Assembly (NCBI GenBank): GCA_024227565.1
Contig: JAAEUE010000274.1
Location: 1 to 37,936, forward strand
Origin: Alphaproteobacteria bacterium
Lineage (GTDB): Bacteria; Pseudomonadota; Alphaproteobacteria; Rhizobiales; CAJQND01
DNA: 37,936 nucleotides
Direction: 5' to 3'
Shown one piece after another: positions 24,887 through 33,757 of the stretch. Made by a program: the position numbers and the translations under genes. The notes below the pieces were generated by a model. It was not told the origin of the DNA and did not search any database. It was given only the letters and a program-made list of their open reading frames with translations. The number at the start of each line of letters is the position of its first letter. Positions within the stretch are counted from its first letter, which is position 1.

Positions 24887-26908
24887 ATGAAAAAGCTTCT
24901 CTCATTCGTGGTCGCCGGTCTGGTTTTGTGCTGTCTAGGCACGCAGGCTCAGGCGCAAGCTCCAAACTCTGGTCCGTTCCACCCGATGGACGGTTTGACG
25001 CCCGAGGAAATCCAGCTTGGTGTTTCTATGTTGCGAAACGCTCGGCTCGTGAACAAATCAACTCAGTTCGCAGATATTCGCCTGCGTGAGCTGCCGAAGG
25101 CGGATGTGTTGCGCTGGAAACGGGGAACCCCGTTTGCACGCCAGGGTGTGTTCATCTTCCGCCAAGGAGGCAAAACCTACGAAACCATTGCTGATGTCGG
25201 CACCCAAAAGATCATCTCAAGCCGCGAGATACCGGGTGTGCAACCGGCGGTCCACCAAGATGAATGGAACCGCGCACGTGAAGCGGTGATGAAGAGCCCG
25301 TCCTGGCGCAAGGAAATGACAGCGTTGGGGTACAAAGACCTCAAGAGCATAAACTGCACACCAATCGGGTCCGGCGGTTTTCCGGACCGCAAGTATGGCA
25401 ATCGGCGGGTGCTCAAAGTAGTGTGCTTTGATGTCGAGAACCGGCTTGATTATCTCCAAGCCCGCCCGATTGACCATATTGTGACCGCGGTTGACGCAGA
25501 TTCAAGCGAGCTCCTGGAAATCATCAAGGCCAAGGAGCCAATCGTCCCCCTCAATATCAAAGGTTACAACCGCACGCTGGCCGACCGGCGTACGCCTTTG
25601 CGCCCCGTGGTCAACATCGCGCCTGGAGGCGCAAATTTCGTTCTGCGTGGCGGCATTGAGGTTGAATGGCAGAATTGGTCGTTCCACATGCGCACAGATC
25701 GGCGCAGCGGCTTGATCATGTCTATGGTCAAATTCAACGACAACGGCAACAACCGGATGGTGGCCTATCAAATGGCCCTGTCTGAAATGTTTGTGCCTTA
25801 TATGGACCCGTCAGAAACCTGGGCCTTTAAAACCTTTTTGGACGCGGGCGAATATGGCTTGGGATACTTGATTTCAACATTGGCTCCAGGACGCGATTGC
25901 CCGCACAACGCGGTGTTTATCGATGCTCTCATCCCCTCTGACCAGGGCGGCGTGTTCCGGGCGGACAAAGCCATTTGTGTGTTTGAACGCAACACTGGCG
26001 ACCCGGCCTGGAGACATTATCAATCAGGTGCAAACCGCAACTATTCGGCCCCTCAAGTTGAACTGGTGGTGCGCATGGCGCCAACCATCGGCAACTATGA
26101 CTATATTGTCGATTATGTTTTCCAGTTGCGCGGCACGATCAAAGTGCGAGTGGGCGCAACCGGGCTCGACGCACTGAAGATGGTGTCATCCGCCAGAGCT
26201 GACAGCCCCTCTGCGCGCGAAGATTTGCGCTACGGCAACCTGATCGCCCCACATACGGTTGCCCCTTATCACGATCACTATTTTTCGTTTCGGCTTGATT
26301 TGGATATTGATGGCGACAAGAACCTCTTGCTGCTCGACACCGTGCAGCCTCAAACTTTGCCCGCGGGAAACAGGCGGCGCTCATTATGGACCTTGCGCAC
26401 CTCTCAAATCGTCAAGGAAGGCGCAGTTAGTCACGGCGGCGGAAACAAACGTGTCAACTGGCGGATCATCAACCCGAACAAACGCACCGCTCTAGGTCAT
26501 TTTCCAGGGTATTATCTGGTACCCGGCCATGTGGTGACGTCTCTTCTAACAGCAGATGACCCACCTCAACAGCGCGCCTTATTCTCTTCAAACCCCTTGT
26601 GGGTGTCGCGCCGTAAGCCTGGGGAGTTCTGGGCCGCAGGTGACTTCCCCAATCAAAGCAAGGGCGGCGAAGGCTTACCGCAATACGTCGCTGATGGGGA
26701 ATCTGTGACCAATCAGGATTTGGTGCTGTGGTACAATATTGGCTTCCACCATCTCACACTGCCGGAGGATTTTCCGGTATTGCCAACACTTTGGCATGAG
26801 TTCATGTTGCGGCCTGCCAATTTCTTCACACGAAATCCGGCTCACGACCTTGCGCCCTCCTTCCTGGTGCGCAAAAAGGGCCAGCAGAAGAAAACTGAAA
26901 AACAATAA
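24887..26908 (+). CDS. Copper amine oxidase (quinoprotein, TPQ)
   Basis: 673 residues with a Sec signal peptide (LLSFVVAGLVLCCLGTQAQA), so periplasmic. Active-site residues are all present: catalytic base D319 (FLDAGEYGLG), topaquinone precursor Y404 in the N-Y-D-Y consensus (IGNYDYIVDY), copper ligands H462 and H464 (YHDHYFSFRLD) and H637 (LWHEFMLRP). The small N-terminal domains end near residue 240 and the large beta-sandwich catalytic domain follows. It oxidises a primary amine to aldehyde, ammonia and hydrogen peroxide; which amine is unclear. The lysine-rich tail (KKGQQKKTEKQ) is unusual. The ribosome site is weak. The peroxide product makes the adjacent peroxiredoxin a sensible neighbour. 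Confidence 0.93.
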   Translation: MKKLLSFVVAGLVLCCLGTQAQAQAPNSGPFHPMDGLTPEEIQLGVSMLRNARLVNKSTQFADIRLRELPKADVLRWKRGTPFARQGVFIFRQGGKTYETIADVGTQKIISSREIPGVQPAVHQDEWNRAREAVMKSPSWRKEMTALGYKDLKSINCTPIGSGGFPDRKYGNRRVLKVVCFDVENRLDYLQARPIDHIVTAVDADSSELLEIIKAKEPIVPLNIKGYNRTLADRRTPLRPVVNIAPGGANFVLRGGIEVEWQNWSFHMRTDRRSGLIMSMVKFNDNGNNRMVAYQMALSEMFVPYMDPSETWAFKTFLDAGEYGLGYLISTLAPGRDCPHNAVFIDALIPSDQGGVFRADKAICVFERNTGDPAWRHYQSGANRNYSAPQVELVVRMAPTIGNYDYIVDYVFQLRGTIKVRVGATGLDALKMVSSARADSPSAREDLRYGNLIAPHTVAPYHDHYFSFRLDLDIDGDKNLLLLDTVQPQTLPAGNRRRSLWTLRTSQIVKEGAVSHGGGNKRVNWRIINPNKRTALGHFPGYYLVPGHVVTSLLTADDPPQQRALFSSNPLWVSRRKPGEFWAAGDFPNQSKGGEGLPQYVADGESVTNQDLVLWYNIGFHHLTLPEDFPVLPTLWHEFMLRPANFFTRNPAHDLAPSFLVRKKGQQKKTEKQ

Positions 26909-26952
26909 GGCCCGCCATCATCCTCGGCGCGCCGCCAAACTGGAGGTTCGCC

Positions 26953-27552
26953 ATGTTGCTGCACCACAATCCTGCCTCGCCCTTTGTCCGGATGGTCAGA
27001 GTTGTGGCCCATGAAACCAGGCAAATGGACGACATTCAAGCGGAGGTGGCTGCTGTTTTGCCCATCGAACGGCATGAAGCCATCTCGTCTGCCAACCCAT
27101 TGGGCCGTATTCCCGCCCTGGTCACCGATGAAGGTCATGGGGTGTTCGATTCAAGGGTGATCTGCGCTTACCTTGCCCACCGGGCAGGCAACACGGATAT
27201 CCACCCTTCGACGGACTTTAGGGTGATGACCCTGTTTGCCCTTGCGCAAGGGCTCTGCGACACGGCTGTGAATCTGCGCTATGAAACGGCTCTGCGGCCG
27301 GAAAACCTGCGCTGGGATCAATGGATGGCGCGCCAGAATGAGCGGATCTTCGCTGCTTTGGATGACCTGGAGGCAAACTGGCAGGCCGAGCTGGCCGGCG
27401 TGCACGTGGGTTCAATCGGAGTTGCCGTAGCCCTGGCTTACCTGGACTTTCGCTATCCCGATCTGAGATGGCGCGACAGCCGGGCCAATCTCTCTGCATT
27501 TTATGACAGCTTCAGCCAACGGCCCTCCATGCAGAACACGAAGCCTGATTAA
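26953..27552 (+). CDS. Glutathione S-transferase family protein
   Basis: 199 residues from ATG 26953 (GGAGG, about 6-base spacer). The N-terminal thioredoxin-like domain has NPASPFVRMVRV with S9 in the catalytic position, the cis-proline loop NPLGRIPAL and the glutathione-contacting DSRVICAYL. A helical C-terminal domain follows (from about residue 85). The class cannot be set by eye. It lies 44 bases after the amine oxidase on the same strand and may scavenge electrophilic products such as aldehydes, which is inference from context. Confidence 0.9.
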   Translation: MLLHHNPASPFVRMVRVVAHETRQMDDIQAEVAAVLPIERHEAISSANPLGRIPALVTDEGHGVFDSRVICAYLAHRAGNTDIHPSTDFRVMTLFALAQGLCDTAVNLRYETALRPENLRWDQWMARQNERIFAALDDLEANWQAELAGVHVGSIGVAVALAYLDFRYPDLRWRDSRANLSAFYDSFSQRPSMQNTKPD

Positions 27553-27564
27553 GGGCCCTGCTCC

Positions 27565-27906
27565 TCAACTCACGACGTCACAACGGGTCCAGGTTTCATG
27601 CGCCCCCGGCTCTGCCTGGACCTGTTTGATGATGGTGACGCGGATTTCCCGATCATTGAGTTGCTCCGCGATGATGCGTCCACCCGCCTGGGGTTCGCCA
27701 TCAGGAATCTCATAGTCAAAACGGTGCCTGCTGTAACGACCGGTGATCGACTTGCCGCCGGGCGTCCGGACGTTCGATCCGTCAATCGTCATGCTTTGGC
27801 CAGACGGTGAACACCAGGTGCCATCAATCTGATCTGCGAACGCGGCAGTTGAGAGGCCGAGCCAAATCACGGCGGCCGCACATGCACTCTTGATCTGCAT
27901 ACTCAT
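27565..27906 (-). CDS. Small secreted hypothetical protein
   Basis: 113 residues (or 111 from the ATG at 27900). Signal peptide: IKSACAAAVIWLGLSTAAFA, then DQIDGTWCSPSGQSMTIDG. The mature domain of about 90 residues has alternating short strands (GKSITGRYSRHRFDYEIP, REIRVTII), so it is probably a small beta-barrel, with two cysteines (in TWCSP and TRCDVV) that could pair. The pattern of a GTW start and lipocalin-like strands is shared by several small secreted Rhizobiales proteins of unknown function. Convergent with the GST gene, with a 12-base gap. Confidence 0.75.
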   Translation of the reverse strand: MSMQIKSACAAAVIWLGLSTAAFADQIDGTWCSPSGQSMTIDGSNVRTPGGKSITGRYSRHRFDYEIPDGEPQAGGRIIAEQLNDREIRVTIIKQVQAEPGAHETWTRCDVVS

Positions 27907-27938
27907 CAGGGCAGTCTAGAGGCAAAGGGGCATCTGGA

Positions 27939-28439
27939 CTAGAGATCTACCCGCATGTGGATCGCATTGCTGTGTTCCTCGTCTGCGCCTGCCCAATTAT
28001 CGGGCCGAAACCCCTCAGCTTTGTAGAGGGCCAATGCTTCGTGGTGGCGCGGAAGCGCACTTAGGACCATGGAGGTAAAGCCCATGTCTCGGGCACGGTT
28101 TTTCAAGCATGTCACGAGTGAACGGCCAACCCCCAACCCACGGGCCGCCTCGCGCACAAACATCCTGTTCATCTCGCAAGTAACAGCATCCAACCGCTTG
28201 AACATCAGCAAGCCAACCGGGTCGTCATCTTGCAGGGCCAGAAGACATTCCCCTGTCGGGGGAGCATAGTGGATCAGGACGTCTTTGATCTGCTCATCGA
28301 TTCTCTGGTCTTCGAGATACCGGTCAATCTCGCCCTCCAAATCCGGGTACCGGACCCTCAACCAGCCGATGAACTCTTAGGCGAGGTCGGAGACGGTGGC
28401 CGCGTCATGTTCTGTTCGGACCAGTTTGATCTCAACCAT
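27939..28439 (-). pseudogene. GNAT acetyltransferase interrupted by an in-frame stop at codon 21
   Basis: The full frame starts at ATG 28439 (M-V-E-I-K-L-V-R-T-E), 10 bases past the HAD stop, and reads like a GNAT beginning. Codon 21 (28377-28379 on the plus strand) is TAA; the same frame continues as EFIGWLRVRYPD and covers a full acetyltransferase core with CEMNRMFVREAARGLGVGRSL (motif A) and LYKAEGFRPDN. A single base change from a Tyr codon would explain it. The 140-residue remnant could restart at TTG 28361, which lacks a ribosome site and the first beta strand. It is therefore a recent nonsense pseudogene, a base-call error, or an unusual short form. Confidence 0.7.
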
Positions 28440-28449
28440 CGAACCCGGC

Positions 28450-29382
28450 CTAGATCTGAGGCACGATATAGTCTGGGGAAATTCCGCTCTGCTCTATGCA
28501 AGCCGTTACGTCCAGGCTTTTCAGAACACCATAGTTCTTCACCAGAATGGTGCCGAAACCGGCAGCAGAACCGCCCAGAATGTCGGTGTGAAGCGTGTCG
28601 CCAACCATTGCAATCCGGTGTGGTTGTACGGTTCTCCCAAGGTGCACGGAAACAGCATTGAAGGCATTGTCATAGGGCTTGCCGAAAAACTCAGGCTCCA
28701 GACCAAGATCGTCTGCCAGTTGGTGCGCATATGTGCCCGGCTCCAGCGAGTAACCTTCCACGCGGGGCGCAACCAGGTCTGGATTTCCAACCAGGACAGG
28801 GCCGGGCCGGCTGGCCAAAGAGGCTTTCAACGCCACATAGAGATCGTCATCCATGGTCTGGCTGCTCAATAGGATCACACCCCCTGCCCTGCCCTCTGGC
28901 ACCGCTGCTCCTTCGATCAAAGTGAACGGCACCTCCAACTCAGCAGCGTTCGATGCTTCTGGTGCGATCACAGACCAAGGCTGTGGCGCGGCATGTTGTT
29001 TGAGATGTGTTGCGAGAATAGCCCGGCTGCTGATGACCTCCTCAGCACTAAAATCAAAACCCAGATCGGCGTATTTAAGTGGCAAGGTGTCCAAAGGCGC
29101 AGTGGCAGCGTTGGTCAGCACCAGCACCTTTTTGCCACGTCTTCTGAGATCGGCAATGCGGGCGGCGGCTCCAGGGATCGGCACCTCGCCTACATTCAGC
29201 ACACCGAAGCTATCAAAGACGAACGCATCAAACCGATCTGCAATTTCACCCAAATCTGCTCTTTCCTGCGCAAGGCCAGGCTTATCGAAGGTGGGGAGAC
29301 GTGGACGTATGGCTTCGTAACGCTCAAATGCCCAACGTGCATCAGCAAATTCGCGGGCAACGGTTGATGCTTGTTGTGACAC
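28450..29382 (-). CDS. HAD-superfamily class IIA hydrolase-like protein
   Basis: 310 residues from GTG 29382. Motif I is FVFDSFGVLNVG: the nucleophile Asp is present but the usual second Asp (DxD) is Phe, as in the TIGR01459 group of subfamily IIA. Motif II is the Thr in VLVLTNAA, motif III Lys is in FFGKPYDN, and motif IV is MVGDTLHTDILGG. The cap is of the C2 type between motifs II and III. Without the general-acid Asp, phosphatase activity may be reduced or altered; the substrate is unknown. It is the upstream gene of a unit with the interrupted GNAT. Confidence 0.88.
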   Translation of the reverse strand: MSQQASTVAREFADARWAFERYEAIRPRLPTFDKPGLAQERADLGEIADRFDAFVFDSFGVLNVGEVPIPGAAARIADLRRRGKKVLVLTNAATAPLDTLPLKYADLGFDFSAEEVISSRAILATHLKQHAAPQPWSVIAPEASNAAELEVPFTLIEGAAVPEGRAGGVILLSSQTMDDDLYVALKASLASRPGPVLVGNPDLVAPRVEGYSLEPGTYAHQLADDLGLEPEFFGKPYDNAFNAVSVHLGRTVQPHRIAMVGDTLHTDILGGSAAGFGTILVKNYGVLKSLDVTACIEQSGISPDYIVPQI

Positions 29383-29506
29383 TTATCCAGCACGCTCTCA
29401 ATTTTGTTTTATCTGCTGGATTCACAGCACATTAGTCGGCACTATCGTCCAATCTGACAGTTTTGTGAAGGCGCCCCTCAGGGCATCTAGTTACAGGGAG
29501 AAAGAC

Positions 29507-30466
29507 ATGAAAACACTAATGAGTGCAATCATTGCCTTAGGCGTTACCGCATTTGCCGGTACAGCTATAGCGGGAGAATGTCCTAGAGGAACGCTTGATA
29601 AACAATATTGCGATCGCAATAACGACCTGGTTGCAGACTTGCCGCTCGACGACAGCAAATGGTCTGACCCCAGCACAATTATTTTCTCTTATACCCCAGT
29701 CGAAGACCCGGCCGTCTATGCGAAGGTCTGGGACGGCTTTGTAAAGCACATGGAGAAGGTCACTGGTCGCAAAGTAGTATTTTTCCCTGTGCAATCTTAT
29801 GCCGCTCAGTATGAAGCCATGCGCTCTGGCAGGCTCCATATTGCAGGCGTCAACACCGGCGGTAACCCAGTAGCGGTGTCCTGTGCCGGTATGGTGCCCT
29901 TTGCCATGATGGCAGCTAAGGACGGTTCCTTCGGCTATGAAATGGAAATCATTGTGCCTGCAGACAGCCCTATTCAATCTGCAGCCGATTTGAAGGGAAA
30001 GACCCTCGCTTTCACGTCGCCCACTTCAAATTCAGGCTTCAAGGCTCCATCAGCAATCCTCAAGAGCTCGTTCAATCTTGTGGCCGACAAGGACTTCAAA
30101 ACCACGTTCTCCGGTAAACATGACAACTCGATCCTGGGTGTGGCCAACAAAGACTATGAAGCTGCTGCGATTGCCAACTCCGTTCTGAAACGGATGGTGA
30201 GCCGTAATGCTGTTGATCCCTCTAAAATCAGATCGATCTACAAGTCGCAAACTTTCCCGACCACGGGTTACGGCCATGCCCACAACTTGCACCCCGCGGT
30301 GGCCGCCAAGATCAAACAAGCGTTTTTCACCTACCCTTGGGAAGGCTCTGAGTTGCAAAAAGAGTTCAAGAAGGAAGGCCGCTTTGTCTCCATCCATCAC
30401 AGGAGCGATTGGGCGGTGATCCGCCAGATCGATGCAGCCAACGGCGTCAGCTACGACTGCAAATAG
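29507..30466 (+). CDS. phnD: Phosphate/phosphite/phosphonate ABC transporter substrate-binding protein (PhnD family)
   Basis: 319 residues from ATG 29507 (GGGAG upstream). Signal peptide: LMSAIIALGVTAFAGTAIAG, followed by ECPRGTLDKQYCDRN, a Cys pair common in one PhnD subgroup. The type-II binding fold is visible with VFFPVQSYAAQYEAMRSGRLHIAG and the anion-binding TSPTSNSGFKAP (Ser/Thr-rich loop, typical of PhnD ligand contacts). It is periplasmic and feeds PhnC/PhnE. The exact phosphorus ligand cannot be told; there are no phnG-M, phnX or ptx genes nearby. A hairpin terminator follows, so it is likely made in excess of the membrane subunits. Confidence 0.9.
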   Translation: MKTLMSAIIALGVTAFAGTAIAGECPRGTLDKQYCDRNNDLVADLPLDDSKWSDPSTIIFSYTPVEDPAVYAKVWDGFVKHMEKVTGRKVVFFPVQSYAAQYEAMRSGRLHIAGVNTGGNPVAVSCAGMVPFAMMAAKDGSFGYEMEIIVPADSPIQSAADLKGKTLAFTSPTSNSGFKAPSAILKSSFNLVADKDFKTTFSGKHDNSILGVANKDYEAAAIANSVLKRMVSRNAVDPSKIRSIYKSQTFPTTGYGHAHNLHPAVAAKIKQAFFTYPWEGSELQKEFKKEGRFVSIHHRSDWAVIRQIDAANGVSYDCK

Positions 30467-30489
30467 CCTGCACGACAGAGCAGAACCAG

Positions 30490-30532
30490 GCCTGCTGTCG
30501 GGTTCCAATTGGACCGGCAGCAGGCATTTTTT
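30490..30532 (+). terminator. Hairpin with T-run between phnD and phnC (read-through attenuator)
   Basis: GCCTGCTGTCGG (30490-30501) pairs with CCGGCAGCAGGC (30514-30525) with one G-T wobble, the inner TCCAATTGGA extends the stem, and TTTTTT follows (30527-30532). It is a canonical intrinsic terminator placed inside the operon, which would keep phnD expression above that of phnC, phnE and phnE2. Confidence 0.88.
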
Positions 30533-30559
30533 GAGTCTATTTATGAGTGGTGGGTTGGG

Positions 30560-31384
30560 ATGTTGCGTCTTGAAGCTTTGCACAAGCGCTACCGCACAGG
30601 TGACCAAGCACTAAAGGGTGTGAGCCTGGAAATCCCCGACGGCCAGGTTCTGGCGCTGATCGGCCCGTCCGGCGCCGGCAAATCAACGCTGATCCGTTGT
30701 ATAAACCGTCTGGTTGAACCCACATCGGGCAGCGCCACCTTGGGCGATACGAACCTAACATCGCTGTCGCAAGGCGCACTTCGCGCAGCCCGTCGGCGCA
30801 TGGGGATGATCTTCCAGGAATACGCGCTGGTGGAACGGCTCACGGTGATGGAAAACGTGTTGTCGGGCCGGCTTGGGTATGTGGGCTTCTGGCAAAGCTG
30901 GTTCCGGCGTTTTCCCGCTGATGATGTGCAAGAGGCTTTCCGGCTCCTCGACCGTGTCGGGCTCATGCCAATGGCGGACAAGCGTGCCGATGAACTCTCC
31001 GGCGGCCAACGCCAAAGGGTCGGGATCGCACGTGCATTGATCCAGCATCCCGAATTGCTTTTGGTGGATGAGCCCACCGCCAGTCTGGACCCCAAGACCT
31101 CGCGCCAGATCATGCGGTTGATCTGCGAACTCTGCAGCGAACGAGGCTTGGCGGCGATCATCAATATACACGATGTGTTGCTGGCCCAAATGTTCGCTGA
31201 GCGTATCGTCGGACTCCGCCTGGGAGAAGTGGTCTATGACGGCCCACCGGATGGTCTGACCCCTGAGGTTCTCACTGACATTTACGGTGAAGAGGACTGG
31301 GAGGCGACCATTGAGGCGGTCGAGGAGGATGAGGACGGAGATGCTGTCGAGAGCGCCGTCGTTGAAAAGACCGGGGCGGCGTAG
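30560..31384 (+). CDS. phnC: Phosphonate-type ABC transporter ATP-binding protein
   Basis: 274 residues from ATG 30560. Walker A is GPSGAGKST (35-43), the signature is [15 protein letters not shown], and Walker B is [34 protein letters not shown] is the switch-His region, and NVLSGRLG and [10 protein letters not shown] after the Q-loop ([15 protein letters not shown]) are typical of PhnC. The C-terminal acidic tail (VEEDEDGD) of about 30 residues is longer than in most PhnC. It drives the PhnE permeases. The next gene starts 10 bases downstream. Confidence 0.93.
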   Translation: MLRLEALHKRYRTGDQALKGVSLEIPDGQVLALIGPSGAGKSTLIRCINRLVEPTSGSATLGDTNLTSLSQGALRAARRRMGMIFQEYALVERLTVMENVLSGRLGYVGFWQSWFRRFPADDVQEAFRLLDRVGLMPMADKRADELSGGQRQRVGIARALIQHPELLLVDEPTASLDPKTSRQIMRLICELCSERGLAAIINIHDVLLAQMFAERIVGLRLGEVVYDGPPDGLTPEVLTDIYGEEDWEATIEAVEEDEDGDAVESAVVEKTGAA

Positions 31385-31394
31385 CCTAAGAACA

Positions 31395-32207
31395 ATGAGC
31401 GAAACAAGCGTCCCTTCATATCCGCGCAGCTGGAAAAAGCCCCCGTTGATTGCCAACCGTTTTCTGCGCTGGGGATTATGGTTTGGCGCCGCGATCTATC
31501 TCTCTCTGGCGCTTGGAACCATGGAGATTAACTGGGGCCGCGTCGCTGAGGGCCTGCCGCGCGGGCAACGTTTCCTTTCTGCGTTCTTCCCGCCTGATTT
31601 CGTCAGCCGGTGGGACTCGATCGTCGATGGCATTCTTGAGAGCATCTGGATGACGGTCATCGCAACCGTTGCCGGCATTGCCCTGTCTGTTCCGGTGGGC
31701 TTGGGCGCAGCCCGCAATCTGGCGCCAACCCCGGTCTATCTGTTCTGCCGGGCGGTGATAGCCATATCGCGTACGTTTCCGGAGATCATTTTGGCCATCT
31801 TCGCTGTCAAGCTGTTTGGGTTCGGCCCATTTGCGGGCTTTCTGGCGCTCTCGATTGCGACCATCGGTTTTTATGCAAAACTTCTCGCCGAAGATATTGA
31901 AGACATGGACCCCGGGCAGGCCGAAGCGGTGAAAGCGACCGGCGCCGGCTGGTTTCAGTGGATCAATTATGCAGTGCAGCCGCAGGTGATGCCGCGGATG
32001 ATCGGGCTTTCAGTCTACCGGCTCGACATCAACTTCCGCGAATCTGCAGTTGTTGGAATTGTAGGCGGCGGCGGCATTGGCGCCACATTGCTCACGGCTT
32101 TCGACCGGTATGAGTTTGATTCTGCCGCCGCAATTTTGATCATCATCATCGCGATTGTCATGGTGCTGGAATACAGCTCCGGCTATTTGCGCAGGTGGGT
32201 TCAGTAA
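31395..32207 (+). CDS. phnE: Phosphonate-type ABC transporter permease 1
   Basis: 270 residues from ATG 31395. About six membrane helices, with the permease EAA-like loop EDIEDMDPGQAEAVKATGAG facing the ATPase and the PhnE-type FRESAVVGIVGGGGIGATL near the C-terminus. An open frame continues upstream into phnC but is Arg-rich and not PhnE-like. The stop TAA overlaps the ATG of the second permease (TAATG), so the two are translationally coupled and likely form a heterodimer in the inner membrane. Confidence 0.93.
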   Translation: MSETSVPSYPRSWKKPPLIANRFLRWGLWFGAAIYLSLALGTMEINWGRVAEGLPRGQRFLSAFFPPDFVSRWDSIVDGILESIWMTVIATVAGIALSVPVGLGAARNLAPTPVYLFCRAVIAISRTFPEIILAIFAVKLFGFGPFAGFLALSIATIGFYAKLLAEDIEDMDPGQAEAVKATGAGWFQWINYAVQPQVMPRMIGLSVYRLDINFRESAVVGIVGGGGIGATLLTAFDRYEFDSAAAILIIIIAIVMVLEYSSGYLRRWVQ

Positions 32208-33019
32208 TGCCGGTTCTCTCCGCAAACCAAGGACAGATCTGGCGGCGGCGCACCAGCAGAACCCAATGGGCCATCTGGGCAAGCTGGCTGGTTGGCATAG
32301 CCATCGTCGGCTATTGCTGGAAGCTGGTCTCAGACCGAACCGTGTGGTTTTTTGTGACCGATGCCGGCACGCAAGCCGCTGATCTGGCCTCCAGAATGGT
32401 GCCACCCAAATGGTCTTATATGGACGTGCTCTGGCGCCCCGTCTGGGACACCATCAACATCGCCACACTGGGCACGGTGCTCGCCTTGGCAATGGCATTT
32501 CCCATCGCCTTTCTTGCCGCGCGCAACACCACCCCGAATTCAGCCGTTCGCGCCTTTGCTCTGTTTGTGATTGTCTCATCGCGGTCCATCAATTCGCTGA
32601 TCTGGGCGCTGATGCTGGTGGCCATCATCGGGCCGGGCATTTTCGCCGGCGTTCTGGCCATTGGCCTAAGATCCATCGGGTTCTGCGCCAAACTCCTTTA
32701 CGAGGCGATTGAGGAAATTGACGCTAAACAAGTTGAGGCCATTGAAGCCACTGGTGCCTCCGGCGGACAGAAGCTCATTTTCGGTGTTATCCCGCAGATC
32801 CTGCCGACATTTGCGGGCATCTCAGTGTTCAGGTGGGATATCAACATCCGCGAATCCACCGTGCTCGGGCTTGTCGGCGCCGGCGGCATCGGCATCCAGT
32901 TAGATGCCTCAATTTCGACCCTCGCCTGGACACAAGTTTCGCTGATCCTTCTGGTAATCCTTGCAACGGTCGTCGTCAGCGAATGGGTTTCCGCCAAGGT
33001 TCGCCACGCGATAATCTAA
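32207..33019 (+). CDS. phnE: Phosphonate-type ABC transporter permease 2
   Basis: 270 residues from ATG 32207, overlapping the first permease stop by one base. It is the same length as the first and a clear paralogue: EAIEEIDAKQVEAIEATGAS is the EAA-like loop and IRESTVLGLVGAGGIGIQL the conserved C-terminal helix. About six membrane segments. Having two different PhnE subunits is usual for this transporter class in Rhizobiales. It ends the operon 8 bases before the convergent SagB-like gene. Confidence 0.93.
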   Translation: MPVLSANQGQIWRRRTSRTQWAIWASWLVGIAIVGYCWKLVSDRTVWFFVTDAGTQAADLASRMVPPKWSYMDVLWRPVWDTINIATLGTVLALAMAFPIAFLAARNTTPNSAVRAFALFVIVSSRSINSLIWALMLVAIIGPGIFAGVLAIGLRSIGFCAKLLYEAIEEIDAKQVEAIEATGASGGQKLIFGVIPQILPTFAGISVFRWDINIRESTVLGLVGAGGIGIQLDASISTLAWTQVSLILLVILATVVVSEWVSAKVRHAII

Positions 33020-33027
33020 AGTTCGGG

Positions 33028-33660
33028 TTAGCTTTCGGAAGGCCACCCAAAACACATGTGCAGAATGGGGCCCAGAGGTGGTTCCAGGTTCAGCACGCCA
33101 GCTGTTGCTTCATCCTTAAACCCGGCAACAAGAACACAACCCAATCCTTCGGCAGCGGCCTGAAGGCCCATATTCTGCGCAGCTGCACCGGCTTCTATGT
33201 GCACATACCGCAATCCTCGAACGCCATAGGGCGGCTGATCTGCAAACGCCTGAGATGGCGTGACCAGGTCCGCGCAGATGGTGATGATCCCAGCTGCTGC
33301 ACCTATCCAGGGCTGGTCCTCCAACGCCTCACGCTCCAATTTCGCGCGGACATCTTGATCGACATGCAAGTTCAGGTCTTCCGACATCGGATCGGAGATG
33401 TAAGCTCCGGCCTCGATCCCGCTCACCCTGCCCGCACTCACATAGAGACGCAGGGGATGAAGTGCATGCGCGGATGGGGCCGTACGTTTATCGTCATCAT
33501 CTGAGGTACCTTGTGCCGCCCAGATCAAGCGTTGCAACACCTCAAGCGCAACCGGTTCCTCCGTGAAGTTGCGGTGGGACCTGCGCCCTCCGAGGGCCGC
33601 TGCTAGCGTAATTGCGTTCAAGAGACCATCTTTCAACTTGAGGCGACGGATCACCGGCAC
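33028..33660 (-). CDS. SagB-type nitroreductase-family protein
   Basis: 210 residues. The FMN-binding motif RRSHRNFTEEPVALEVL and the PSAHALHPLRLYV segment after AAQGTS are the signatures of the SagB/ThcOx branch of nitroreductases; the C-terminal GLQAAAEGLGCVLVAGF completes the fold. SagB enzymes oxidise azolines to azoles in thiazole/oxazole-modified peptides, but no cyclodehydratase (SagC/D) or precursor peptide is near, and many small SagB-like proteins are free-standing oxidoreductases of unknown substrate. The start is a GTG at 33660 with no good ribosome site, and GTG 33654 is an alternative. Confidence 0.85.
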   Translation of the reverse strand: MPVIRRLKLKDGLLNAITLAAALGGRRSHRNFTEEPVALEVLQRLIWAAQGTSDDDDKRTAPSAHALHPLRLYVSAGRVSGIEAGAYISDPMSEDLNLHVDQDVRAKLEREALEDQPWIGAAAGIITICADLVTPSQAFADQPPYGVRGLRYVHIEAGAAAQNMGLQAAAEGLGCVLVAGFKDEATAGVLNLEPPLGPILHMCFGWPSES

Positions 33661-33757
33661 TTTTTAGGGTTCAGCTACGATAGTCCGAAAGATAGCAAAT
33701 CGAAATAGTGCGGATTGATACGGCCCCATAAGGAGCGCAAATGATGGTGAGTTTGCG

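Noticed and set aside
29440..29506. Pho box upstream of phnD
   Set aside because: Only one loose CTGACAG-like match; the second repeat is missing, so phosphate control cannot be claimed.
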